From NCBI GenBank assembly GCA_022606425.2, contig JAHDVF020001376.1, forward strand, positions 124,001 to 188,000: 64,000 nucleotides of DNA. Direction: 5' to 3'. The notes below the pieces were generated by a model. That model searched no databases, was not told the origin of the DNA, and saw nothing but the letters and a program-made list of their open reading frames with translations. Origin of the DNA: Lepidostoma basale (lineage: Eukaryota; Arthropoda; Insecta; Trichoptera; Lepidostomatidae). The translations under genes were made by a program, and so were the position numbers. Below, piece after piece: positions 29,940 through 38,599 of this stretch. Position 1 is the stretch's first letter, and every line of letters begins with the position of its first letter.

Positions 29940-30540
29940 ATTTTTTCACTTTTAAGTTGATTTTTCCCGACATGATTCAAAGTAGGGATGTGCGATCCGC
30001 TCACGAGTCGACTCAAAGAGTCGACTCACTTTGGTGAGCGGGTGAGCGATGATCCATAAAAAAAGAGCGGCAGCTCAATGATCCGCTGGGTGAATCGTAT
30101 ATGAATGCAAAAGAGTCGACCGTCTCTTTTTAGTGAGCTGTTTAAGAGATCTGAGTTGAACGGTTTCGCTCAACAAAGTGAGCCGATTCTTTTTTTGGTT
30201 GAGGAGCAAAAAAAAAAAAAAAAGGTCACCAATAATTTTTTCCGGCAATCGAAATCAAAATTTTTGGTCGAGGAGCAAAAAAAAAAAAGGTCAAAATAAT
30301 TTCAACTCAAAATTGTGAACCGTGGATCGTTAAAAAGAGTCGGCTCACTTTGCAAAACGACTCATCTCAGCGAGTCGTGAGTCGTGAAAAAGAGTCGACT
30401 CACTTTGCTGAGCGATTCGTTCAGATCAGATCCCTGAGATGAGTCGTTTTGCGCATCCCTAATTCAAAGGCGTACGCCTCCATCATCGGGAGAATTTATA
30501 TCGTTCTCCCGATGATGAAGGTGTAATTTATTCTATATTC
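29940..30540. mobile_element. HHE-B inverted element split by a hAT MITE
   Basis: The left antisense ribozyme is divided by the MITE at 29983-30461. Without it, the minus strand would read stem II GGAGGCGTACGCC.., then TTTGAATCATGTCGGG. The right half (30485-30525) mirrors it with GTTCTCCCGATGATGAAGG. GAAAC has become GAATC, so the ribozyme had already decayed. Confidence 0.65.
29983..30461. mobile_element. hAT-type MITE, 479 bp, 8-bp TSD
   Basis: ATTCAAAG at 29975-29982 and 30462-30469 is an exact 8-bp duplication. The ends are TAGGGATGTGCGA and, inverted, TAGGGATGCGC. The interior is full of repeats of GAGTCGACTCACTTT-type palindromes. The frame 30105-30299 is low-complexity and not a gene. 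The TSD length and the (Y)AGGG ends fit the hAT superfamily. Confidence 0.85.
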
Positions 30541-30559
30541 GCCATAACTTTGTGATGTA

Positions 30560-30910
30560 GATGTTTAATGTTTCTTTTTTTTATATACTTTGTATACAAC
30601 ACTCACTTTATTAAATAAACAAAAAGTAAATAACAAACATGTTTCGAACTAACCAGCCCTTCATTAGTGTAATTATATAAATATAAATATTAAAAATATT
30701 AAAAATATTAAAAAAAAATTATACAAATGTGGTCAGTTTTAACATCTGTCAAAACTGTCCACATTTTTGTAATTTATTTATATAATGTATTAATTATTTA
30801 TATTTATATAATATCACTGATAAAGGGCTGGTTTGTCCGAACCGTGTTTAGTATTTAATTTTTATGTTTTTAATAAAGTGAATGTTGTCTACTAAGTATA
30901 TACAAACAAA
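30560..30910. mobile_element. HHE-K palindromic element
   Basis: Antisense motif at about 30636-30671 and sense motif at about 30812-30855, with mirrored arms (GTCAGTTTTAACATC / TGTCAAAACTG..). The sense core is CTGATAA plus A, with GAACCGTGTTTAG instead of GAAACATGTC. The antisense core is CTAATGA. Both are mutated. Confidence 0.6.
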
Positions 30911-31240
30911 CAATAAAATAATTGTTTTATTACAAACTATATATTTCAAGGAATTGACATGTTTCGCCCTACTTAAGGATTTGTTATCAAATGTACATTA
31001 CAATATGAGAATATTTTATAATGTAATAGCAAAAAATAAAAAAACACGTCGCTTCTGAATAGAATATTCGTTTTTCTCAATAATAAATACGAAATTTGTA
31101 TTTATTGTTTCTTGAACAATGATGTAAAACTCCATATTAAATAATTAATACGAATGAAAACGTCAGTTTTCTAGAAGTTTTATTATATTTTATGGGAATG
31201 ACACGTTTCGCCCTTCTAAGGCATTATCAAATGTGACGAA
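30911..31240 (-). mobile_element. HHE-G elements, two partial copies
   Basis: 30940-30990 has GACATGTTTCGCCCTACTTA then AGGATTTGTTATCAAATG. 31110-31233 is a longer G copy (TTGAACAATGATGTAAAACT, ..CGTCAGTTTTCTAGAAG..) with a near-complete antisense motif at 31189-31231, where the stem III palindrome is ACGTGT. Confidence 0.65.
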
Positions 31241-31339
31241 ACTTCAGCTCGTTGCAGTTTATATACACTAGTAAATAGAGCAGAATATGTAATTTAACGA
31301 AAATTGATGTGACAATACATATTTAACAAAGAATTATTT

Positions 31340-31595
31340 AATTAATAATTAAATAAAACGTTGTTTTTTAACTACTTCCACTTTTGTCTTTATTTAGACA
31401 GCGACCGGTTTCGCCAGGCTCGCTGACATCGACAGACTCTTGACCAGTCTGTCGATGCCAGCGAGGCTGGCGAAACCGGTCGCTGTCTGAATAAAGACAA
31501 AAGTGGAAGTAGTTAAAAAACATCGTTTTATTTAATTATTATTTAAAATGAACTCCCGTAGTAAAATTTCAGTAAAATCATTTGATTATCTTAAA
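31340..31595. mobile_element. HHE-R palindromic element, 12-bp TSD (256 bp)
   Basis: AAAGAATTATTT at 31328-31339 and 31596-31607 bounds the element. Inside, the antisense ribozyme (31399-31439) and sense ribozyme (31445-31485) meet head to head, and the R tails mirror outward. The right tail is longer, ending AAATCATTTGATTATCTTAA. This is the cleanest whole unit in the window. Confidence 0.8.
31445..31485 (+). ncRNA. hammerhead-like ribozyme, R family, all stems paired
   Basis: Stem I CAGT (31445-31448) with GCTG (31482-31485); core CTGTCGA (31449-31455); extra T (31456); stem II GCCAG/CTGGC with loop CGAGG; GAAA (31472-31475); ACCGGT palindrome ending T31480; cleavage expected after C31481. 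The departure from the known core is U for A at position 6. Confidence 0.65.
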
Positions 31596-31607
31596 AAAGA
31601 ATTATTT

Positions 31608-32195
31608 GGGTAGGTACAGAAATATTGTAGTTTAAAATGGTTTTTGGATTTCGGGAAAGATTCTAGGAAGGGATGTAACTCAATTATATCCTGAACATCA
31701 TTTCAAATGTTGTGGTTATAATTTCGCTACATCCAGTTGTTGTGCATAATATTATTGCACTCAACCAATTCTGCCGTTAGCCTGACCTATTTCAGCGGGC
31801 TCAATCCTTTGTGGGATTTACTGCTAATATTTGCATCTGACAGTTTAATGAAGTATCCAAGATTGTTATGTTAATGGACCGATTCTGTAACCTGAAACTG
31901 TATATCTGCTTTAAACTTAGATGCAGTTTGTTTGTACATTGGTTGTCCCATACAATGTGCGCTGTAATGGGTTTTTTCATAGTCGTCGGATATTTGAAAT
32001 GTAGGAAACAAGAGAAAATCATTTATCGATAGCTAAAAAAGGGAATCAATTGTTGTTTGACACTATGCATACGAGAGAGAATAGAAATCAGAAATTTTAA
32101 AATACATATCTTAAAAATATGACGTCAGTTCGTCAGGGATTTTATACTGACTTACCTCCAGCTGAAGTCAATCCGGTTGGTTAGGTAAAACCAAA
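31608..32195. other. no recognised feature
   Basis: No signature. The minus frame 31801-32022 matches nothing I recognise. Confidence 0.35.
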
Positions 32196-32279
32196 AAAAA
32201 GTAGTCCATTGTTTTGACCGAAACACTATAATATTTCAGAAAAGATGTGAATAAACTTTGATGCAAACCAATTTATAGT

Positions 32280-32545
32280 CTTTCCCTATGCCATTTCCCA
32301 TCATCTGGGGTCAGTCCTCCTCTTACGAAAACGCCAAACTTTTCTATTTTGACTCATTTCCACTGTCAGGTTCTTGTGTTGCAGCTCCTTTTCCACGTTG
32401 GCCCACCATGTTGCCATTGGGGGACTTCTTCTTGGTTTTGTGGGAATGCTGAGGGCTTTTTGGACAATGTGTTCGCTGTCTCTTCGCATCACATGACCTC
32501 TGTGACGGGTCTCGTTCCTCTCCCTGTTGGCCATAATAATAATTT
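32280..32545 (-). pseudogene. LINE C-terminal fragment
   Basis: The minus frame 32301-32534 reads MANRERNETRHRGHVMRRDS, EHIVQKALSIPTKPRRS, ..WWANVEKELQHKNLT and RKVWRFRKRRTDPR*. GHVMRRD and the closing ..RKVWR..RRTDPR identify another non-LTR RT tail. The PRRSPP stretch replaces the usual GKR.RGRP. Confidence 0.65.
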
Positions 32546-32800
32546 GTGCAGTGGTTTTATTTATTTATTTAAGATTATGAAATGCTTCCTAAACCTCGTC
32601 CTTTGTCCTACATGCCAAAAACTGTTATTATTTTTTTTCCCATCCCGCATTTGTCTCCTCTGCCTCTCCTGTTTTTCCCGCTGTATATTCCTGGGGTGTA
32701 TATTTTATCTTTTATATAATGTTCCTCAAATGTTCATGTATTATATATTATGCTTATTTATTTATTCAATAAAGTACAGCGGAGCATAGAAGTGAAATTG
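32546..32800. other. unassigned, possible LINE 3' region
   Basis: Ends TTTATTTATTCAATAAAG with a polyadenylation-like AATAAA, but no related copy was seen. Confidence 0.3.
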
Positions 32801-32809
32801 AGTAGATTA

Positions 32810-32985
32810 AATGTGGTCTGGCACCCCCTTGTTGTTGCCGTATTTAAATGTAAGTCCCGGATAGACTGGGGACAGGCCCAGGGAGTGTACGAGCGAGGCT
32901 GATAAAAGGGCGCCGCTACGCCCTATAACAGCCTCGGGTATGTGGCGGGAACTTCTATCACATGACCGTACCATAGGAGTCGAGA
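32810..32985 (-). repeat. LINE-B 3' untranslated fragment
   Basis: Matches 22915-23070 in the opposite direction (GTCCCGGATAGACTGGGGAC; ATTAAATGTGGTCTGGCACC). Confidence 0.55.
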
Positions 32986-32989
32986 TTCT

Positions 32990-33697
32990 CTTAATTTTTC
33001 CGTTATTGGGGCAACCTTAAAGCTACCCCTCACCAATTTCTAGTATTGAAACTTAAAAAAAAAAACAGACTCTTTAATTCGTATTAATTATTTAATATAG
33101 AGATTAAGGCAATTGTTTAAGAAACAATGAATTGGTTTTCATTCATATTTATCATTTAAATCTGATGATTAATTTATTTTTTTTGGTTTTTGACCTCTAT
33201 AAAATTTCTACATCTTCACTTTCTCATTTTGAAAACAATTGAATTAATGTTGAAGAAATAATTTGATTTAATTTCTTGTTGATGTTGTACAAATCAATTA
33301 TTGCTTAATTTTAGAATACTCTGAAATTTTTAAGGTCAGCAATGCCGATGGCTGTGGATTGGAAGAATGCTAATTTCTTGCGGCTTTTTCTTCAAGGCGT
33401 TGCCTATTTATGTCTGTTTACCGGAGAGAAAAACCGTTAATGTTGGACATTATGTCAACAGTCTTCTGTTGACTTATTGGTCACTATACTGTAAGGTAAA
33501 GGTCACGTATATCTTGTTTATTTAACTGAGAATATATGTATAGCATTCCTATTGGTAGACGCAAATAGTTAAAGAATCAGTGCATTGTGTGAAGACCGTT
33601 ATTTTAAATTTACGAATGTAAATATTTTCAAACAGGCACTTGTTTATTAATAGTAATTTACTTATTATGGTGACGGTGACGACATTCGTGGCAAAGT
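32990..33697. other. mostly unassigned
   Basis: 33085-33125 is an HHE-G terminal segment (TATTTAATATAGAGATTAAG, then TTAAGAAACAATGAA). The rest shows nothing. Confidence 0.35.
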
Positions 33698-33778
33698 GGC
33701 AAGAGCTATGACTGTCACATCGAAGGTACCGCGTTCGATTCCTGACGATAGCAAAGTGATTGTCACACTGTCTTTTAT
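33698..33778 (+). mobile_element. tRNA-derived SINE head fragment
   Basis: GTGGCAAAGTGGCAAGAGCT .. GGTACCGCGTTCGATTCCTG .. TGATTGTCACACTGTCTTT: A and B boxes and the start of the body only. Confidence 0.6.
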
Positions 33779-33849
33779 GAAAATAGTTGAAAATACATTT
33801 ATTGAATTGGGTATTTTGGAAATATTGGTCCGTTTTTTTTAAATTACAT

Positions 33850-33992
33850 TTTTAAGATAATCAAATGATTTTACTGAAATCTCGTGATGGAAGTTCATTT
33901 TAAATATTCATTAAATAAAACAATTTTTTTTTTACTACTTCCAATTTTGTATTTATTTCAACAGTGACCGGTTTCGCCAGACTCGATGACTA
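33850..33992 (-). mobile_element. HHE-R element, truncated ribozyme
   Basis: The R tail (TCATTTGATTATCT .. AATAAATACAAAATTGGAAG on minus) leads to ACCGGT, GAAA and stem II CTGGC. The motif breaks off at 33989, before the core box, where LINE-A begins. Confidence 0.6.
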
Positions 33993-33999
33993 ACCTTTA

Positions 34000-34306
34000 A
34001 AATTTGATTAATTTGGTCATGCCATGTTTTCCTCGGTCTACCTCAACTCCGTACTCCATTTACATTGTTAACGTATACTTTTTTAACCATTCTTTCTTCA
34101 CCCATGCGCTCCATATGTCCGAACCAACGCTACGATCCTTTCATAATTTTGTTCATAATACCTTCTTTCGCTCTACATTCCTTTCTAATATCAACATTTG
34201 AAATTTTGTCGTATATCATTCTACCACACATACGTCTTAGGAATCTCATCTTTACCGCATATATTCTGCTCTCATCTTTCTTCTGCCAGTTCCATGCTTC
34301 GCTAAG
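34000..34306 (-). pseudogene. LINE-A fragment
   Basis: Minus-strand codons cover SRGRPRKTWHDQINQ, RWFGHMERMGEERMV, GIMNKIMKGS and RMCG / QKKDESR with frameshifts. It forms the left half of a head-to-head LINE-A pair with 34842-35335. Confidence 0.7.
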
Positions 34307-34330
34307 AGTATTTAATTTTCATAAATATTT

Positions 34331-34796
34331 CATATTTAAAGTATTTTTTCTTCTCCTTATAGACCTTTGGTCTGTTTCTGAAATCAGGCTGGCCTCTCTT
34401 GGGAAGTTGACTCCCAACTATCTCTCCATCTCTTCGGCGGCCTTCCGGGGGGACGGCAGCCGGCAGGAATCTGATGCGCCACAGCGTGTGGGATTCTGGT
34501 GGGATCCGTCCTCTGCACGTGCGCATTCCAGTATCTTCTGCGTTGTCTGCCCCATCTTACGACACCCTCCACCTTGCAGATCTCGCGGATGGCCGTGTTC
34601 CTCACCCTATCTCGAATAGTCCTTCCTGCTATCATCTTCAGCGTCCTCATCTCTGCTACCCGTACTTCAGCCTTCGTTCTTGTGGTATTCGCTCTGGTCT
34701 CAATGGTATATGTCAGTACCTATAGGTCTTACGCAGGTTTTATATATTCTGACCTTACTGTCAGTTCTCATATACTTGTTTTTCCATATTATATCA
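34331..34796 (-). pseudogene. LINE-B C-terminal insertion between two LINE-A copies
   Basis: The minus frame 34384-34650 reads MRTLKMIAGRTIRDRVRNTA, IREICKVEGVVRWGRQRRRY, W..HVQRTDPTRIPHAVAHQ and IPAGCRPPGRPPKRWRDSWE then STSQERPA*. Codons for YTIETRANTTRT-like precede it. A 24-bp direct repeat flanks it (AGTATTTAATTTTCATAAAT.. at 34307-34330 and 34797-34820), a long target duplication. Confidence 0.75.
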
Positions 34797-34841
34797 AGTA
34801 TTTAATTTTCATAAATATTTTATATTTATGAAAATTAAATA

Positions 34842-35335
34842 CTTTACCCTTATGTATGGAAGCGAAGCATGGAACTGGCAAAAGAAGGATGAAAGTAGAA
34901 TAAATGCAATAGAAATGAGATCACTTAGACGAATGTGTGGATACTCTGTGTATGATAGAGTGTCGAATGAAAATATAAGAAGTGAATGCGGTGCGAATGA
35001 TGGTGTCACGAACAAAATAATGAAAGGATCATTAAGATGGTTTGGACATATGGAAAGAATGAATGAAGAAAGAATAGTAAAAAAATTATATGTTAATGAT
35101 GTTAATGGAACCAGAAATAGAGGAAGACCGAGGAAAACGTGGCACGATCAAATAAATCAAATATTGAATGTCGGCCATGTGAGGAGTCAGAGAAATCGAC
35201 GTGCGTGCATGAAACTATGTATGAATGTTGAGGAAGCGAGAGAAATATGTCAGGAAACAAAAGTGTGGCAGTCCATTCTTTCTGCCTACCCCTTCGAGGA
35301 GACGGCGTGATGGTTAGTTAGTTAGTTAGTTTCAT
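34842..35335 (+). pseudogene. LINE-A C-terminal fragment, longest open copy
   Basis: The frame 34828-35310 is open for 160 codons: TLMYGSEAWNWQKKDESRIN, AIEMRSLRRMCGYSVYDRVS, ..GANDGVTNKIMKGSLRWFG, HMERMNEERIVKKLYVNDVN, RNRGRPRKTWHDQINQILN, RNRRACMKLCMNVEEAREIC and ..AYPFEETA*. It then ends in (GTTA)n. The upstream RT core is absent. Several other copies also start at about TTATGTATGG, which may mark the head of a short mobile derivative. Confidence 0.85.
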
Positions 35336-35703
35336 ATATAACAGGGAGTTTTACACCATTGCTAAAGAAAAGAAACGGCTTTTAGTGACTTGAAATTTTC
35401 ATGTAAGGATTTGACGTAAAGTTTTCTGTCAATATCGACGGTTCGTAAGTACCCAGCTGTTTACTCGGTCTAGTAGAGTGCAATACCAGCATGTCGGACG
35501 GCGGCTGCAAGTGAGACACGAGAGGATGATGCTGTGCCGGAATTAAAACCGAATACCCATTACGCAGGCTCGCCCGGCCAGTTAGCAATCGATCAGAATG
35601 TCATATGACCGATAGATGTCGTCCGTTTGAATAATTGCCTTCAGCCCTGGGTTCGCTGATATACAGACTGTTGCAAATAATTTTAAATTTATTTGTTGGC
35701 TTA
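35336..35703. other. no recognised feature
   Basis: Nothing assignable. Confidence 0.35.
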
Positions 35704-36450
35704 TTAACCTTTCGTTACGGTGCTAAAATAAAAACGCGCGTTCCGGTGTTGGGTAGTCAGAACACAATAAAAAATAAGCAATTTTAAATCGGAAAAATAA
35801 GAACATTCATAGCTTATCCCCTTCTCTCTCTCTGGTTTCAATCCTGGGATTGGTTTGTAACAATTTCCTCTATTCTTCTCTTCCATTCTTCCCTGTCTTG
35901 TGCGGTTCTTTTGAAATCTGCATATGATGACTAGCGCACGTCCACCAACAGGTCCTCCAGGTACTCTCGGCGTGAGCGTCCCCTAGAGTTTGTCCCCTCG
36001 GTCATACCCTCCATTATGGCATGAAAGTGGCCTTCTTGTCGTATTACATATCGTATTACATAATTGAAGTAAAAAATTATAATAATTGAGATTTATTTGC
36101 TGAAAACATTAAAAAAACCATCTGGCAACGCTCACGGAACGGGCATAGGTCCACTCTAGTTGCAAGCCCGAGAGCTACTGCCGGTGGCAGTGAGAACATT
36201 GAGCTCCTCGCACTTACACAGTGAAGTATGCAAGAGTGAGATGCGAATTTGTTTCCGATGTTCACAAAATACCTCCGATGTACGCGATAAATTCTGATTA
36301 TCATTAATATTATTTTTTAAATCAATGCGTAAATAAATTATGGAGGAATACGTTAACTCTTAATCATGTATTTATTATATTTATAGAGATATTGATGGTT
36401 ATCAGAAACAACGTGTAGAAGAGATCCATTATAGGAAAGGGAGGGTTAAT
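35704..36450. repeat. dispersed repeat H, copy 2, interrupted
   Basis: Matches 29093-29645 before 35822 and after 36046. The 220-bp interruption (35823-36045) is a LINE tail on minus: RQEGHFHAIMEGMTEGTNSR, REYLEDLLVDVR, a stop, then TAQDREEWKRRIEEIVTNQS QD*, with a (GA)n-like tail at its 3' side. Confidence 0.65.
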
Positions 36451-36904
36451 ATGCAGAAAATACATATTAGAACAAAGGAAATTATTCAAGAAATATTATA
36501 CGTGATTACCAAAGTACGAAAACAGGTAAATAAAGCGTCTGCCGTGTCAGAGCATTTGAAGAATCTGGTCTGGAAGAACAGGCACATGCGTATAGACAGC
36601 AAGGTCAGAATTTATAAGATAAGTGACGTATGCTGTAGAGACGCGGGCCGACTCTGTACTAACCAAGGGTCTGCTAAAAACATCTGAGATGAAGGTCCTA
36701 AGATCCATTACTGGAAAGACTCTCCGAGATCGTGTCCGTGACGCAGATTTAAGAAAAAATTGCGAAATAGAGGATTTCGTTCGGTGGAGTAGAACCAATA
36801 GAAGATACTGGAAGGACCATATAGCCAGAATGGATACTGACAGACTCGCATATACAACCGCTTACGAAATCCCTTCCAGACGCCGTCGGGTTAAAAACTT
36901 ATAA
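36451..36904 (+). pseudogene. LINE-B fragment, frameshifted
   Basis: The first frame reads ITKVRKQVNKASAVSEHLKN and LVWKNRHMRIDSKVRIYK. After a shift comes MTYAVETRADSVLTKGLLKT, SEMKVLRSITGKTLRDRVRD, IEDFVRWSRTNRRYWKDHIA and RMDTDRLAYTTAYEIPSRRR. The YLGV part and GRPPKRW end are missing. Confidence 0.75.
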
Positions 36905-37135
36905 ACAATAATATTGGAAAGAGAAGCCGTGGAAGACCGAGGAATGCATGGCGTTACCAAATTTACCAAATAGTAAAAGGTAGCTATATTCAAAGTCAGA
37001 AAAATCGACGAGCGTGCATGTTACCATCTATGAATGTAGAAGAATATCCAAAAGTAAGTCAGGACAGAGCAGTATGACGGTCCATTTTCTTTGCCTACCA
37101 CTTCGGGGAAACGGGGTCACGATTAAATAGTTAGT
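36905..37135 (+). pseudogene. LINE-A 3' fragment
   Basis: GGAAAGAGAAGCCGTGGAAG (GKRSRGRP-like), then AAAAATCGACGAGCGTGCAT, GTCAGGACAGAGCAG and a decayed CTTCGGGGAAACGG end with TTAGTTAAATA. It directly follows LINE-B, with no spacer. Confidence 0.6.
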
Positions 37136-37139
37136 TAAA

Positions 37140-37330
37140 TAATCAAATGATTTGAAATCTCTTGATGGAAGTTCATTTAAAAAAATAACTAAATAAAACG
37201 ATGTTTTTTAACTACTTCCACTTTTGTCTTTATTTCGACACCGACCGATTTCGCCAGGCTCACTGGCATCGGCAGACTGGTCGATAAAGCACCAAAAAAC
37301 ATCGTTTTATTTAATTATTATAGTTAGTTA
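37140..37330 (-). mobile_element. HHE-R element
   Basis: The antisense R tail begins AATCAAATGATTTGAAATCT. The ribozyme is at about 37239-37279 (palindrome ACCGAT side altered to ATCGGT; stem II GCCAG/CTGGC kept). A short sense tail (AAAAAACATCGTTTTATTTA) follows at 37295. Confidence 0.6.
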
Positions 37331-37881
37331 GATTTTTACAATAGAATATTTTTCTTACGTCAAACGTCTATAAACTCTTGACATACTATAAACAAATGAT
37401 TGAAAACAATCAGAGCCTTTAATTGTCATTATGTCTATTTAATTCAATGAAAAAAATCAATATTTAATAATTTTAAAAAATGGTAGAAAACGTACATGTT
37501 GAAAAATTAAGTATTACGCGAAACACCCTGTATGTTAGACCGAAAAAGTTCCTGATTGAGAAAATACCACAGCCGGCATGCGGCGCGCGGTGTTTAACCC
37601 CTATAGGGTGATTACTAATCGCACACATTATGTTACGTGTCATTTTTCACAAATTTGGGAATTTACATTCCTGTTTGTATGCATGATTCATGGCTGAATT
37701 AACCAGAAAATAATTAATATTATACATTGAACAATTTACATGTATTTACCACATACACTACGGTTATTGTACGAGTACCACCTCTTGTTGTTCTTTCGAT
37801 GTATGAAATTGTTAGTGTAATGATATAAATAGGAATATACCAGTAGAGTCGTAGTGAGAGTAACACATTTGAGTATTAGTT
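37331..37881. other. no recognised feature
   Basis: Nothing assignable. Confidence 0.35.
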
Positions 37882-38045
37882 GATACGAATGAAAACGCAT
37901 GTTTTCTAGAAGTTTTTATATATAATAGAAATGACATGCTTTGCGTTGCGTTGACATTATCAAACATTTATGCCTCAGTAAGACGAACGTTACATTCACA
38001 AACAATATGATTAAACTTCTAGAAAACAGACGTTTTGTAACATTT
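37882..38045. mobile_element. HHE-G element, decayed inverted pair
   Basis: The left side ATACGAATGAAAACGCATGT..CTAGAAG runs to a broken ribozyme (GACATGCTTTGCGTTGCG, 37933-37950). The right side AAACTTCTAGAAAACAGACG (38014-38033) is the mirrored tail. Confidence 0.5.
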
Positions 38046-38049
38046 TGTA

Positions 38050-38270
38050 ATGTCGTAACGTTTTTTCCACTTTTGAGTTTATTTTTCTCGGCATGTTTCG
38101 AAGGCTTACACCTTCATCATCGGGAGAACGATATAAACTTTATATATAATGATATAGCGATATAAAGTTCATATCGTTCTCCCGATGATGAAGTTGTAAG
38201 CCTTCGAAACATGTCGAGAAAAATAAACTCAAATGTGGAAAAAACAGTGTTTTATTTCATAAAAATTCGT
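38050..38270. mobile_element. HHE-B palindromic element
   Basis: Antisense ribozyme at 38085-38129 and sense ribozyme at 38176-38221 with mirrored arms (CACTTTTGAGTTTATTTTTC / GAAAAATAAACTCAAATGTG) and a short ATATAAAG centre. The outer ends carry the CACTGTTTT / AAAACAGTG motif seen at 2950. Confidence 0.75.
38176..38221 (+). ncRNA. hammerhead-like ribozyme, B family
   Basis: Stem I GTTCTC (38176-38181) pairs with GAGAA (38216-38220). The core is CCGATGA (U4 replaced by C), then an extra T, stem II GAAG/CTTC (inner G-C pair lost), GAAA (38206-38209), ACATGT and C38215. Stem I is the strongest of any family, alongside K. Confidence 0.6.
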
Positions 38271-38274
38271 TATT

Positions 38275-38512
38275 AATATTTTGTTGAGACGTTCTTTACA
38301 TCATGACAGCATGAGCCAGATCAATGTAATATATAGCTATCATAGTGATACTCGTGACATTTGATAGGTATCTATCGCTTTTTTATTGTCACGTGAATTC
38401 TACACTAGACCAAAGACAGTATGACAATCACACTGCCTTCGCCGGGAATCGAACCCGGAACATTCGGGTTGGCAGTCAATGCACTTACCACTCGGCCACG
38501 GAGGTCGTCAAA
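38275..38512 (-). mobile_element. tRNA-derived SINE, type 1
   Basis: A box and B box (GGTTCGATTCC on minus near 38450) are intact. The tail AGAACGTCTCAACAAAATAT at 38275-38300 is slightly diverged. Confidence 0.75.
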
Positions 38513-38599
38513 TACAAATACAAGTAAAAACGCAAGAAAAAATTAAAATTTAATACATTAGAGATGGATGCTTTTTGAGGGTATCCCTCTCCCCTCTTT

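Noticed and set aside
30105..30299. Lysine-rich protein from the hAT MITE
   Set aside because: The frame runs through poly-A and palindromic repeats of a TSD-bounded non-coding element.
32349..32789. 146-codon frame as a membrane protein
   Set aside because: It is antisense to a LINE C-terminus at its start and then AT-rich sequence; hydrophobicity is expected from T-rich codons.
34065..34831. Plus-strand frames at 34065-34619 and 34499-34831
   Set aside because: They are antisense shadows of LINE-A and LINE-B coding on the minus strand.
35052..35310. LINE-A frame as a host gene (craniofacial-protein-like annotations are common for such sequences)
   Set aside because: It is one of about 20 copies, ends in (GTTA)n and shows the RGRPRKTW tail of non-LTR reverse transcriptases.
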